Below, piece after piece: positions 36,807 to 45,290 of a DNA stretch of 64,000 bases. The translations under genes were made by a program, and so were the position numbers. Position 1 is the stretch's first letter, and the number at the start of each line of letters is the position of its first letter. Source of the DNA: Vibrio sp. HI00D65 (GTDB lineage Bacteria > Pseudomonadota > Gammaproteobacteria > Enterobacterales > Vibrionaceae). The stretch covers positions 186,001 to 250,000 of the forward strand of contig NZ_LWEH01000005.1 of assembly GCF_001635455.1 (NCBI RefSeq), written 5' to 3'. Under the pieces are notes generated by a model, which did no database searches, was not told the DNA's origin, and saw nothing but the letters and a program-made list of their open reading frames with translations.

Positions 36807-37622
36807 TTACTTAGCGCCTAGAGAAGGAGCTGTTCTAGCGTGAGTTAGGAATAGTGGAACACATGCTAGGAACAAACCACCAACGATGTTACCTAGGATT
36901 GTTGGGACAAGGTTGAAGTTCAACCACGTCGCAATACCGAAATCAGCGCCAAGAATCATACCCAGTGGAAATAGGAACATGTTTACTACTGTGTGCTCAA
37001 ATACTAGTGCGAAAAAGATGAAGATTGGGAACCACATCATCGCTACACGGCCAGATACAGTACGTGCTGTCATGTTGCCAATTACGCCAAGACAAACCAT
37101 TAGGTTACAGAAGATACCGCGAACAAAACACGTGATCCATCCGTCCATACCCATGTTTTCAAAACCTAGGCTACGGCTAGTAGAAACTGCAATGAACTTC
37201 TGAGCAACAGCGTTTGGCTCTAGAGAGAAGTTACCTGTTAGTGAAACCGCAACTAGGAAAGCAACAATCAGAGAACCGATAAGGTTACCCAAACCAACAA
37301 GCCCCCAACAGCGTAGAATACGACCCCAAGTGATACCCGGACGGTTGTCGAATTTCGCTAAAGGCGCAAAACCAAACACACCCGTTACTAAGTCGTAACC
37401 CATTACACTAAGAATTACGAAACCAACAGGGAACACGAGCGCGCCAACAATACCGATACCCGTTTGAACGATAGTCGTGATAGCTACTACAACCGCAAGA
37501 GAAAGAATAATACCAGCCATAGTGCTTCGGATCAGAAGATCGCGAGTACCTGTCTTGGTTTTAGCTTCACCTACATCGATCATTGTTTGAACGAATTCTG
37601 CCGGTTTAAAATCAGTAGACAT
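36807..37622 (-). CDS. nirC: Nitrite transporter NirC (FocA/NirC family)
   Basis: 271 residues with six membrane segments and the FNT family pattern, including GLGNLIGSLIVAF and NLMVCLGVIGNM. It moves nitrite across the inner membrane for NirBD. AAGGAC lies 7 nt before the ATG. Part of the nir unit; 122 nt after nirD. Confidence 0.92.
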   Translation of the reverse strand: MSTDFKPAEFVQTMIDVGEAKTKTGTRDLLIRSTMAGIILSLAVVVAITTIVQTGIGIVGALVFPVGFVILSVMGYDLVTGVFGFAPLAKFDNRPGITWGRILRCWGLVGLGNLIGSLIVAFLVAVSLTGNFSLEPNAVAQKFIAVSTSRSLGFENMGMDGWITCFVRGIFCNLMVCLGVIGNMTARTVSGRVAMMWFPIFIFFALVFEHTVVNMFLFPLGMILGADFGIATWLNFNLVPTILGNIVGGLFLACVPLFLTHARTAPSLGAK

Positions 37623-37744
37623 AAGGTTGTCCTTAAAAGTTAAATTTAAAAGTTAAAATTGGATAGGAAAAGGTTCTAGTTGCCGAGTTAAGGCAATATC
37701 GATAACTAAAACCCTTGAACTATCAAATCTTACTCATCAAAAGA

Positions 37745-38068
37745 TTAAGCAGAGATTTCTACAGCGCCTTTAGTAACACGAGCTTTGTACGCTTTCACGT
37801 TGAAGTTCTCGTCTTCCATGCAAACACCTGTTATCAGGTTAAAGCGTTGCTTCTTAAGTGGGCTCGCCACCCAAAGCTCGTCTTGGTGCTCTACAATCAA
37901 ACCACGAGATAACACGTTAGATTGAAAGTAAGGGTCTGTATTGCTAATCGCTTGCACTTCTTCAGCTTTTGTTGGGCGGAAGATAGCCACTTGCTCACCA
38001 GCAACCAATGCACAAACACCTGTACCTGGGATAATGTCTACGATCTTACAAACTTTGGTAAATGCCAT
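37745..38068 (-). CDS. nirD: Nitrite reductase small subunit NirD
   Basis: 107 residues of the Rieske-like fold without the iron-sulfur ligands, as usual for NirD (MAFTKVCKIVDIIPGTGVCA). It partners NirB in NADH-dependent reduction of nitrite to ammonium. The ATG at 38068 is preceded by GGGAG; a TTG at 38083 is less likely. It follows nirB by 15 nt. Confidence 0.94.
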   Translation of the reverse strand: MAFTKVCKIVDIIPGTGVCALVAGEQVAIFRPTKAEEVQAISNTDPYFQSNVLSRGLIVEHQDELWVASPLKKQRFNLITGVCMEDENFNVKAYKARVTKGAVEISA

Positions 38069-38083
38069 GATGTCGTCTCCCAA

Positions 38084-40642
38084 TTAAACCAGTTCAACGT
38101 GAAGGATATCGCCCTTCGCTTCAGGATGTTTCTCTATGAATGTCGCTGGACGGTGTTGTTCACGGCCGTCATCAACAAACACAACGTTATCATCACGGTC
38201 ATCCGCGTTGATGAAGTGAGCGAAGCGCTTAAGTTGAGCTTCATCGTTGATAGTGTCTGTCCACTCACAAGCAAAGTTGTCTACAAGGCCAGCAATGTCA
38301 GCTTCAAGTTGGTCGTTGATACCAAGCTTGTTATCGATGATAACTTCACGTAGGTAATCCACACCACCATCTAGGTTATCCATCCATACCGAAGTACGTT
38401 GCAGCGGAGCAGCAGTTCGGATATAGAACATCATGAAGCGGTCGATGTACTTGATTAACATTTCTTGGTCTAGGTCGCTTGCTAGTAGGTCTGCGTGACG
38501 AGGCTTCATACCACCGTTACCACATACGTACATGTTCCAACCTGCATCAGTCGCGATAATACCTAAATCTTTACCTTGAGCTTCAGCACACTCACGAGTA
38601 CAACCAGACACACCAAACTTCATCTTATGAGGAGTACGGATGCCTTTGTAACGGTTCTCGATCATCACGCCAAGACCAACTGAATCTTGGACGCCGTAAC
38701 GACACCAAGTAGAACCAACACATGTCTTAGCCATACGAAGTGCTTTTGCGTAGGCTTGACCCGTTTCGTAGCCTGCTGCGATTAACTTCTTCCAGATTGC
38801 TGGTAAGTCATCTTTTTGAGCACCGAACAGACCAATACGTTGTGCACCAGTGATCTTAGTGTAAAGGTTGTATTCAGCCGCAACATCAGCCAGAACGCTT
38901 AGCGCTTGAGGCGTTACTTCACCACCCGCCATACGAGGGATAACAGAGTAAGTACCGTCTTTTTGCATGTTACCTAGAAAGTTATCGTTGGTATCGTGCA
39001 GTTTCACTAGTTCAGGCTTAAGGATGTGTTCACCCCAGCAAGAAGCAAGGATAGAACCTGCTAGAGGTTTACATACTTCACAGCCGTAGCCTTTACCGTA
39101 CTTCTCTAGTAGCTCATCGAATGTTTTGATTTCTTCAATGCGAATTAGGTGGAAAAGCTCTTGGCGAGAGTAAGCAAAGTGCTCACACACATCGTTCTTA
39201 ACTTCTACACCAGCTTTAGCAAGTTCAGCATTAAGTACTGAAGTTACAAGTGGAATACAACCACCACAGCCAGTACCCGCGCCCGTTACTGCTTTGATAT
39301 CACCGATTGTGTGGTGACCTTCAGCAACCGCTTGAGCGATCTTGCCTTTCGTTACATCAAAACAAGAACAGATAACTGCAGATTCAGGAAGAGAGTCTGC
39401 GCCAAGTGTTGGTTTTTCAGCACCGGCGTGTGCAGGAAGAATCAACGCATCTGGATGTTCAGGAAGGTCGATTTCATTCAGCATAAGCTGTAGAAGATCA
39501 CCGTAGTCAGACGTGTCTCCAACCATTACTGCACCAAGCAGCTTCTTATTGTCTTCAGAAACAATTAGACGCTTGTAAACTTCTTGCTCTTCGTTTTGAT
39601 AAACGTAGCTCTTACAACCAGGAGTACGACCGTTTGCGTCACCGATAGAACCTACTTTCACACCTAAAAGCTTAAGCTTCGCAGACATATCAGCACCTTC
39701 GAACGTGCTTTCGTTACCAACAATGTGGTCAACTGCAACTGTCGCCATCTTGTAACCAGGAGCAACTAGGCCGTAGAACGTTTGGTTCCATGACGCACAC
39801 TCACCGATCGCGTAGATGTCTTTATCTGTTGTTTGACAGTGATCGTTAATCTCTATACCACCACGAGGCGCGATACCCAGACCCATTTGACGAGCAAGTT
39901 TGTCTTGAGGGCGGATACCTGCAGAGAATACAATGAAATCTGTTTCTAACTCAGTACCGTCTGCAAAACGCATCACGTTACGAGCTTCAGTGCCTTCAGG
40001 AGCAATCTGAAGCGTGTTTTTGCTTGTATGTACGTTTACGCCCATACGTTTGATTTTTTGACGAAGTTGGTTGCCACCTGCTTGATCAAGCTGCTCAGCC
40101 ATTAGCTTTGGAGCAAACTCAACAACGTGCGTAGTTACGCCAAGAGCTTTTAGTGCGCCCGCCGCTTCAAGACCAAGTAAACCACCACCAACAACCACAC
40201 CAGATTTAGAATTCTTAGCGGTTGCTTCAATAGCTTTCAAATCTTCAATTGTGCGGTAAACGAAACAATCTTTACCTTCGTTACCTTTGATTGGCGGAAC
40301 GAATGGGTATGAACCAGTAGCAAGGATTAGCTTGTCGTATTGAATTTCACGACCTGTGCTTGAGTAAACTGTTTTCTTTTCACGGTTAACGTTAATAGCG
40401 CGCTCACCGATCAGCATGTTGATGCCGTGTTTCTCGTAGAAGCCTTCTTTAACTAAAGAAAGTTCGTCCGCAGTATGGTGTGAAAAATAAGAAGAAAGGT
40501 GTACACGATCATAGGCTACGCGAGGCTCTTCACAGAAGACTGTGATGTCAATGTTAGCAACGTCTGTCTTTTCAACCAAATCTTCGATATAGCGATGGCC
40601 TACCATCCCGTTACCGATCACGACTAGCTTCATCTTGCTCAT
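38084..40642 (-). CDS. nirB: NADH-dependent nitrite reductase large subunit NirB
   Basis: 852 residues. N-terminal FAD/NAD(P) oxidoreductase (VVIGNGMVGHRYIEDL and GVVVGGGLLGLEAAGAL), then a BFD-like 2Fe-2S domain (CSCFDVTKGK and TGCGGC), and the C-terminal siroheme/4Fe-4S reductase with KFGVSGCTRECAEAQ and VCGNGG. It reduces nitrite to ammonium in the cytosol during anaerobic growth. AGGAAT precedes the ATG. Confidence 0.96.
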   Translation of the reverse strand: MSKMKLVVIGNGMVGHRYIEDLVEKTDVANIDITVFCEEPRVAYDRVHLSSYFSHHTADELSLVKEGFYEKHGINMLIGERAINVNREKKTVYSSTGREIQYDKLILATGSYPFVPPIKGNEGKDCFVYRTIEDLKAIEATAKNSKSGVVVGGGLLGLEAAGALKALGVTTHVVEFAPKLMAEQLDQAGGNQLRQKIKRMGVNVHTSKNTLQIAPEGTEARNVMRFADGTELETDFIVFSAGIRPQDKLARQMGLGIAPRGGIEINDHCQTTDKDIYAIGECASWNQTFYGLVAPGYKMATVAVDHIVGNESTFEGADMSAKLKLLGVKVGSIGDANGRTPGCKSYVYQNEEQEVYKRLIVSEDNKKLLGAVMVGDTSDYGDLLQLMLNEIDLPEHPDALILPAHAGAEKPTLGADSLPESAVICSCFDVTKGKIAQAVAEGHHTIGDIKAVTGAGTGCGGCIPLVTSVLNAELAKAGVEVKNDVCEHFAYSRQELFHLIRIEEIKTFDELLEKYGKGYGCEVCKPLAGSILASCWGEHILKPELVKLHDTNDNFLGNMQKDGTYSVIPRMAGGEVTPQALSVLADVAAEYNLYTKITGAQRIGLFGAQKDDLPAIWKKLIAAGYETGQAYAKALRMAKTCVGSTWCRYGVQDSVGLGVMIENRYKGIRTPHKMKFGVSGCTRECAEAQGKDLGIIATDAGWNMYVCGNGGMKPRHADLLASDLDQEMLIKYIDRFMMFYIRTAAPLQRTSVWMDNLDGGVDYLREVIIDNKLGINDQLEADIAGLVDNFACEWTDTINDEAQLKRFAHFINADDRDDNVVFVDDGREQHRPATFIEKHPEAKGDILHVELV

Positions 40643-40678
40643 AAGAATTCCTGAAGGTTATATTTCTTAACTGAGCGA

Positions 40679-40684
40679 ATAATG
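40679..40684 (-). promoter_or_regulatory. Possible -10 element of nirB
   Basis: Read leftwards, cattat lies 32 bp downstream of the FNR site centre, placing that site close to -41.5, the standard class II activation position. Confidence 0.45.
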
Positions 40685-40706
40685 AATTATGAAAGAAAAT
40701 GAAAAT

Positions 40707-40720
40707 ATGATGTAAATCAA
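40707..40720 (-). promoter_or_regulatory. FNR box of nirB
   Basis: Read leftwards, ttgatttacatcat has one mismatch to TTGAT-N4-ATCAA and resembles the FNR site of the E. coli nirB promoter as remembered. Confidence 0.8.
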
Positions 40721-40734
40721 TTACGAAATCGAAC

Positions 40735-40749
40735 TACCCCAAAGGGGTA
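40735..40749 (-). promoter_or_regulatory. NarP/NarL-like palindrome upstream of nirB
   Basis: taccccaaaggggta is a perfect palindrome of the NarL/NarP heptamer type, although the centre is one base shorter than the 7-2-7 arrangement. Its centre is about 28 bp upstream of the FNR site, matching the -69.5/-41.5 layout of E. coli nirB. Confidence 0.6.
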
Positions 40750-40898
40750 GAACAAAAGAGGTAGAAGTGGCTGAATTTAAGCCATAGCAAACGAACAACT
40801 GTAGATTAGATAAGGTTTAGAGCAATTTAATAAGCAAGCAACCAAACACACCGTTAAGATTGTTGTAATATTTCACAACAGACTGGCAACACGCAAGT

Positions 40899-40920
40899 AA
40901 ATGACAATCATTTTTATTTA
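40899..40920. promoter_or_regulatory. Orphan Fur-like box in a 570-bp gene-free gap
   Basis: aaatgacaatcatttttatt is close to common Fur sites (tgacaat-c-atttttat). No open frame of note starts near it; 40750-41277 holds no recognised protein gene. It may drive a small RNA or be a relic. Confidence 0.45.
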
Positions 40921-41277
40921 TGGTCATGATTACGATAATAAGCGACTAAAACACGATGCCTTCATGACCAAGTGTGTATAAATATGAAAACCTGAGTGAT
41001 GAAATACTTCTCTTACACTACTTAAATCCCCTATCAAAGCTTACACACGTAATCATTGCTCAGAACCGTTTACTGACTTAGCCAATAAATAATATTCAGC
41101 AGTGTTTTCTTGCACACGACGATGTCGCCTGCTCGAATCGCTCAACATACGCCTACATAAAGTGACAAATCAGTAGTACGAGATACAAAAGTCTGAACTA
41201 TTAGATTGAAGTGCCCTTTTGATAAAAAGGTAGGCAACGGAATATAGAAAAGTCAATAGATAAGAATGCCATATAGC

Positions 41278-41305
41278 AAAAAGGCCAGCATTTCTGCTGG
41301 CCTTT
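41278..41305 (-). terminator. Terminator of tRNA array A
   Basis: Perfect 11-bp stem (aaaggccagca / tgctggccttt) with a 4-nt loop; read leftwards it ends in a T-run, 12 nt after the last tRNA-Cys. Confidence 0.9.
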
Positions 41306-41317
41306 CGACTTGAATTA

Positions 41318-41391
41318 TGGAGGCGCCTCCCGGAGTCGAACCGAGGTCCACGGATTTGCAATCCGCTGCATAGCCACTCTGCCAAGGCGCC
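41318..41391 (-). tRNA. tRNA-Cys (GCA), array A last gene
   Basis: 74 nt including the encoded CCA. The cloverleaf begins ggcgcc, has the anticodon loop with GCA (ttgcaaa) and T-arm ggttcgactcc. Confidence 0.95.
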
Positions 41392-41455
41392 TTCAATAGT
41401 GTTTTAAGAGAACTACTCTTTTGGATGCTACCTAGAGAAGTAACAACCAAATAGA

Positions 41456-41542
41456 TGGTGCCCCGGGCCGGACTTGAACCGGCACAACGCGAACGTCGAG
41501 GGATTTTAAATCCCTTGTGTCTACCAATTCCACCACCAGGGC
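41456..41542 (-). tRNA. tRNA-Leu (TAA), array A
   Basis: 87 nt with encoded CCA and a long variable arm. The anticodon is TAA within gggatttaaaatccc, and the T-arm reads ggttcaagtcc. Confidence 0.95.
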
Positions 41543-41622
41543 ACGCAATTCTTTATTGCGATGCCGATTACTGAAAAGTAAAACACCATCTTAATGTCAA
41601 CATCAATCAACACTACAAAATT

Positions 41623-41698
41623 TGGAGCGATACATCGGGTTCGAACCGATGACCTCAACCTTGGCAAGGTTGCGCTCTACCAACTGAGCTAGTATCGC
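41623..41698 (-). tRNA. tRNA-Gly (GCC), array A
   Basis: 76 nt with encoded CCA. It begins gcgatactagctcag; the anticodon GCC is in aaccttgccaaggtt. Confidence 0.95.
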
Positions 41699-41743
41699 AA
41701 TTTCATTCGAATCTATCTTAACTTATCAAACTAAGAGAAAGAA

Positions 41744-41817
41744 TGGAGGCGCCTCCCGGAGTCGAACCGAGGTCCACGGATTTGCAATCCGCTGCATAGC
41801 CACTCTGCCAAGGCGCC
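41744..41817 (-). tRNA. tRNA-Cys (GCA), array A
   Basis: 74 nt, identical over the tRNA to the copy at 41318-41391. Confidence 0.95.
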
Positions 41818-41884
41818 TTTAATAGTGATTTAAGAGAACAACTCTTTGTTTATCACTCTACTTAAGAAGTAGAAACAAGATAGA

Positions 41885-41971
41885 TGGTGCCCCAGGCCGG
41901 ACTTGAACCGGCACAGCGCGAACGCCGAGGGATTTTAAATCCCTTGTGTCTACCAATTCCACCACCAGGGC
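41885..41971 (-). tRNA. tRNA-Leu (TAA), array A first gene, slightly diverged
   Basis: 87 nt. Compared with the other Leu copies it has small changes, including in the acceptor 3' strand (two G-T pairs in that stem) and the variable arm. Still a complete cloverleaf. Confidence 0.93.
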
Positions 41972-42044
41972 AACACAATTATGTGTGCCTATTACTGAAA
42001 TAGAACGCCATCTCTCAGCGACCTAAGCCGTGAGAACGAGGTGT

Positions 42045-42073
42045 ACTTTAACGGATGGAAAAATTTCGTCAAC
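42045..42073 (-). promoter_or_regulatory. Promoter of tRNA array A
   Basis: Read leftwards, -35 ttgacg and -10 taaagt are separated by 17 bp, about 75 nt before the first tRNA. A GC-poor tract lies upstream. Confidence 0.65.
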
Positions 42074-42227
42074 AATAATTTTTATCTTTTAATTCAAGTG
42101 ATTAATTATCGAACTTTGGAGGTTGAAATTACTACAGATTGCGCAAATGGCAAACACAAAACCAAGAGCATTCGTCTGAAGACAAATCTAAATCTCTGGT
42201 AAAATAATGGATCACCCGAAAGTTCAA

Positions 42228-42254
42228 ATAAAAAGCCAGTCGGAAAACTGGCTT
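42228..42254 (-). terminator. Terminator of the SGNH-CitC fusion gene
   Basis: An 8-bp perfect stem (aagccagt / actggctt), 6-nt loop; read leftwards it is followed by a T-run. Confidence 0.8.
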
Positions 42255-42285
42255 AGCGAGTAAATTAAAGGCCTATAAATCTTAC

Positions 42286-44091
42286 CTAGTAATTTTCTTT
42301 TAAAAATAAGTAGGTTGGTTTAGGTACTATTGCTTCAATACTAGTAAAATCTCTATTAGCTAGGAACTCTCTTACTTTAGAAGCACTGATCACAACACCG
42401 TTTGTTGAAATACGCTCAATGATTTCAACTTCAATATCGTATGCAGGGAGCAGCTCTTGCATTTTTTCGTTGTATTGTTGGGTAATTTGACATTTTGGCT
42501 CATTCCCAAGGAATATCTTGCTAATATTCAGCTTCTTAGCTATGTACTCGCAGAAAAACCAGGCTTCCATTGATGCATCAGCTTTAGCTTCAGAAGTTTC
42601 TTTATCGAAGTAATCAGGATAAGTCAATTCAGTACAAATAAACTTTCCGCCTCGAATAACGGTTACGTTGCTAATATGCTTGGTACTCTCAAAGACTAAC
42701 TTAAATCGGTCTTCAAATTTAAAGAAAGATTTGTCTTCTTCGATAACGAAAATGAACAACTTATCGACACTTCTTGCCGCGTGCTCGATTAAGTGCAAAT
42801 GCCCCTTAGTAATAGGGTTACAATTAACCGCTACGCTACCTATGACACCTTCATCTTCTGTAGCGTGTTGATCCAATAACTCTAAGTAAGATTTCATTTC
42901 ACAAGATTCAAGCGCCTGCGCAGTATGTCTGAATAGGAAGTACTTGAACTTTTCTAGAACACACAACATTCTATTATCTAAGTCGAATTGAGACGGTAAA
43001 GGTTCACTTTTCAACACAGGTATTAACTTATTTGTCACGATCTCTGCCATTACCTTATTCCCCTTAGGAGAGTAATGACAATGACGGGCATTTAAATCAA
43101 TGAAAAAGTCACTTCCTCGGTCAACATCGTTAAGATCAATCGATAGTACAGACGGATCTTCAACATTTTTGAATTCATCAAAGTTGAAAAAAACAATTAC
43201 ATCACCCTCCTTGATCTCAGTTTGTACCAAATTATTCATTGCTAGAAGCAAATTCATCCCTAGTACACCATGATTTTCAACTCTTACATTATCGGTTACT
43301 TTATTAATATTTTTCTGAACCTGACTTACAATCGTATTTTTGTCGCTCATACCATACGAGAAAGTTGTTGATGCTCCGAAGAAAAGCACTCGGCGATCTG
43401 CCGCTTCTGGTTGACCTGTGGTCGCTCTAAACCCATTTTGTACAGATATAACTGAGCTATCATGATCAGATAAAGATACTTTGGTCGCTCTTACAATAGG
43501 CAATACATCACTAAACAACTCATCAATTTTGTTTTGCTCATCTTTGTTATAGAGCGATTTGATGTAAGTCGGTGGACTATTCCTACGACTCCAATCTCTT
43601 CGCTGCTTTAGGTAGAGCTTGGTGTTTTTAACAAGATCCCTTTCCTCTTTAGACAGTTTAGTTAAATGCTGTCCTCCACTTTTAACATCAATAAGTACTG
43701 AAGAAGCTCCTTTGCTCGCAATGTATGATTTGATAAAAGCCACTTTATCAGAGTCGTTCACACTTGAGTTTAAGATATCCAAGCTCTTTACAAGGTTAGT
43801 ACTTTCACTGGTCGAATCTAATGACACTTCAAGCGCTTTAGATTTTTCTAAATCACCAATCATTAGATATAAATTCAATAACATGAAACAGTATTCGCTT
43901 TTTTCGAATTTGTAGACTAACTCTTCTATCATTCTAATAGCATTTTTATAGTCTTTTTTTTGTACATATAACTCTGCAAGCCTAAGGTTCTTAGACATCT
44001 TAGTTTTTGAAGGTAGTACAGGAAGTAATCTATATAAGCTTTTTAATACCCCGTAAAACGTTAACTTATACGATTGACTTTTTGATAGCAT
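42286..44091 (-). CDS. SGNH hydrolase-like / CitC-type nucleotidyltransferase fusion protein
   Basis: 601 residues, AT-rich. Residues about 35-95 look like TPR helices. A SGNH hydrolase-like domain follows: FFGASTTFSYGM (about 237), VENHGVLGMN (270), FFNFDEF (301) and HCHYSPKGN (337). The C-terminal 190 residues resemble the adenylyltransferase domain of citrate lyase ligase (CitC): NCNPITKGH (about 423), EEDKSFFKFEDR and ISASKVREFL (576). No signal peptide is seen. No citrate lyase genes are nearby, so the substrate is unknown. It may attach or remove a nucleotide-activated acyl or pantetheine-like group. Confidence 0.7.
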   Translation of the reverse strand: MLSKSQSYKLTFYGVLKSLYRLLPVLPSKTKMSKNLRLAELYVQKKDYKNAIRMIEELVYKFEKSEYCFMLLNLYLMIGDLEKSKALEVSLDSTSESTNLVKSLDILNSSVNDSDKVAFIKSYIASKGASSVLIDVKSGGQHLTKLSKEERDLVKNTKLYLKQRRDWSRRNSPPTYIKSLYNKDEQNKIDELFSDVLPIVRATKVSLSDHDSSVISVQNGFRATTGQPEAADRRVLFFGASTTFSYGMSDKNTIVSQVQKNINKVTDNVRVENHGVLGMNLLLAMNNLVQTEIKEGDVIVFFNFDEFKNVEDPSVLSIDLNDVDRGSDFFIDLNARHCHYSPKGNKVMAEIVTNKLIPVLKSEPLPSQFDLDNRMLCVLEKFKYFLFRHTAQALESCEMKSYLELLDQHATEDEGVIGSVAVNCNPITKGHLHLIEHAARSVDKLFIFVIEEDKSFFKFEDRFKLVFESTKHISNVTVIRGGKFICTELTYPDYFDKETSEAKADASMEAWFFCEYIAKKLNISKIFLGNEPKCQITQQYNEKMQELLPAYDIEVEIIERISTNGVVISASKVREFLANRDFTSIEAIVPKPTYLFLKENY

Positions 44092-44412
44092 GAATAGAAC
44101 CTTTTACATTATCTTGAGATCTTCGAAATTTCGAAGATACTATCATATTAAATTTCTTATAATGTAAGGTTACGTAACCCATTGTATTCATCTGAGTTAC
44201 AAACTTCATTGCATGAAAAAGCTTACTTAGTAAACAAACCACAAGTTGTTATTAATAATTATTACCCAATGTTACAAATTAATATCACATGGGTTATTTA
44301 GAATAGCTTTACTACGGACCGAACGCCATTCCAGCCTTTATTAACCCCCTTCATCTCTGTTTCACAATCTAGGGCTATATTAGTTAAGATACAGTTAAAA
44401 CGATGAGAGCCC
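44092..44412. other. AT-rich intergenic region, no gene seen
   Basis: Divergent promoter space between the fusion gene and the lipase gene. Inspected on both strands; no RNA gene or clear operator recognised. Confidence 0.5.
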
Positions 44413-45201
44413 GTGAAACCACTAAAACGATACCAGTATGAGCGCTATGCCGTTCTCTGTAACCTCGCCTACTCTCGTGGGTTCAAACAAACTCGTTATG
44501 GGTTTGCTCCAAACGGTCAGAGAGTCATCAAAAGTGAGTTTGGTAAAACCATGATTCGCGTGCTGTGGAGTAAAGACAAAGATGAAGTGGTCGTGGTTAT
44601 TAAAGGGTCACACAGTGTTTCAGATTGGCTGTTTAACTTTGCTTTATGGACGAGAAGCTGCAAAAGAATTGGACTCAACTATCGAGTTCACGCTGGGTTT
44701 TATCACCTGATGTTTCAAGAGAGTCAACCAAGTCGAAATGAAGACAAGTTAGGCTTGAATGTGATTGAGCGACTAGAAACGGTTCTCGTCCCCTTATTAG
44801 AACAAGGAAAAAGAATCGCTATTACCGGGCACTCTTCTGGCGGTGCGATTGGTTGTGTCATTGCGGATTATTTTGACAAGAAATACCCGGGCTGCATAAA
44901 ACGTATCGTGACCTTTGGACAGCCTGCTATTGGTGATTGGAACTTCAAGAAACATTATCGCTTGAGTAAAAAGACCTACCGCATTTGTTGTGACATTGAC
45001 ATTGTTACCTTCATGCCACCAGTACCTTTACTGTATTGGCATGTGGGGAAGATACTTTGGCTTTATAACGGGCGTATCTATGAAAATACACCGACTTTTA
45101 TTCGCTTAGGGCGATCCCTCTTTAGTTGGTTGATTAGGCCATTCTCTTATCACTTGATGAGTAAATACATACGTAATAAAGACTTTTTTGATCAGCACTG
45201 A
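44413..45201 (+). CDS. Class 3 lipase-family protein
   Basis: 262 residues starting at GTG (GAGAG upstream). An alpha/beta hydrolase with the nucleophile elbow ITGHSSGGAIG (Ser about 140), Asp in the CDIDIVTFMPP region and a C-terminal His candidate. It resembles PF01764 lipases, which are often fungal/bacterial triacylglycerol lipases. No signal peptide is evident, so it may be cytosolic or use another export route. The natural substrate is unknown. Confidence 0.8.
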   Translation: MKPLKRYQYERYAVLCNLAYSRGFKQTRYGFAPNGQRVIKSEFGKTMIRVLWSKDKDEVVVVIKGSHSVSDWLFNFALWTRSCKRIGLNYRVHAGFYHLMFQESQPSRNEDKLGLNVIERLETVLVPLLEQGKRIAITGHSSGGAIGCVIADYFDKKYPGCIKRIVTFGQPAIGDWNFKKHYRLSKKTYRICCDIDIVTFMPPVPLLYWHVGKILWLYNGRIYENTPTFIRLGRSLFSWLIRPFSYHLMSKYIRNKDFFDQH

Positions 45202-45225
45202 GACTCGTCTCACCACCATAAAGAG

Positions 45226-45255
45226 AGAGCACAAACTGAGTACAGTCTGTGCTCT
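45226..45255. terminator. Possible terminator between lipase and chemoreceptor pseudogene
   Basis: Perfect 8-bp stem (agagcaca / tgtgctct) with a 14-nt loop between convergent genes; the T-run is weak. Confidence 0.5.
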
Positions 45256-45290
45256 GAATTTCCTAGCCTATCTCGATCGTGCATTAGTTG

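Larger units (their letters stand above)
41318..41817 (-). repeat. 500-bp tRNA block, copy A
   Basis: Contains tRNA Cys-Gly-Leu-Cys (in transcription order) with spacers of 45, 80 and 64 nt. An equally long block with the same order and spacer lengths occurs at 47512-48011 in the same orientation. Confidence 0.9.
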
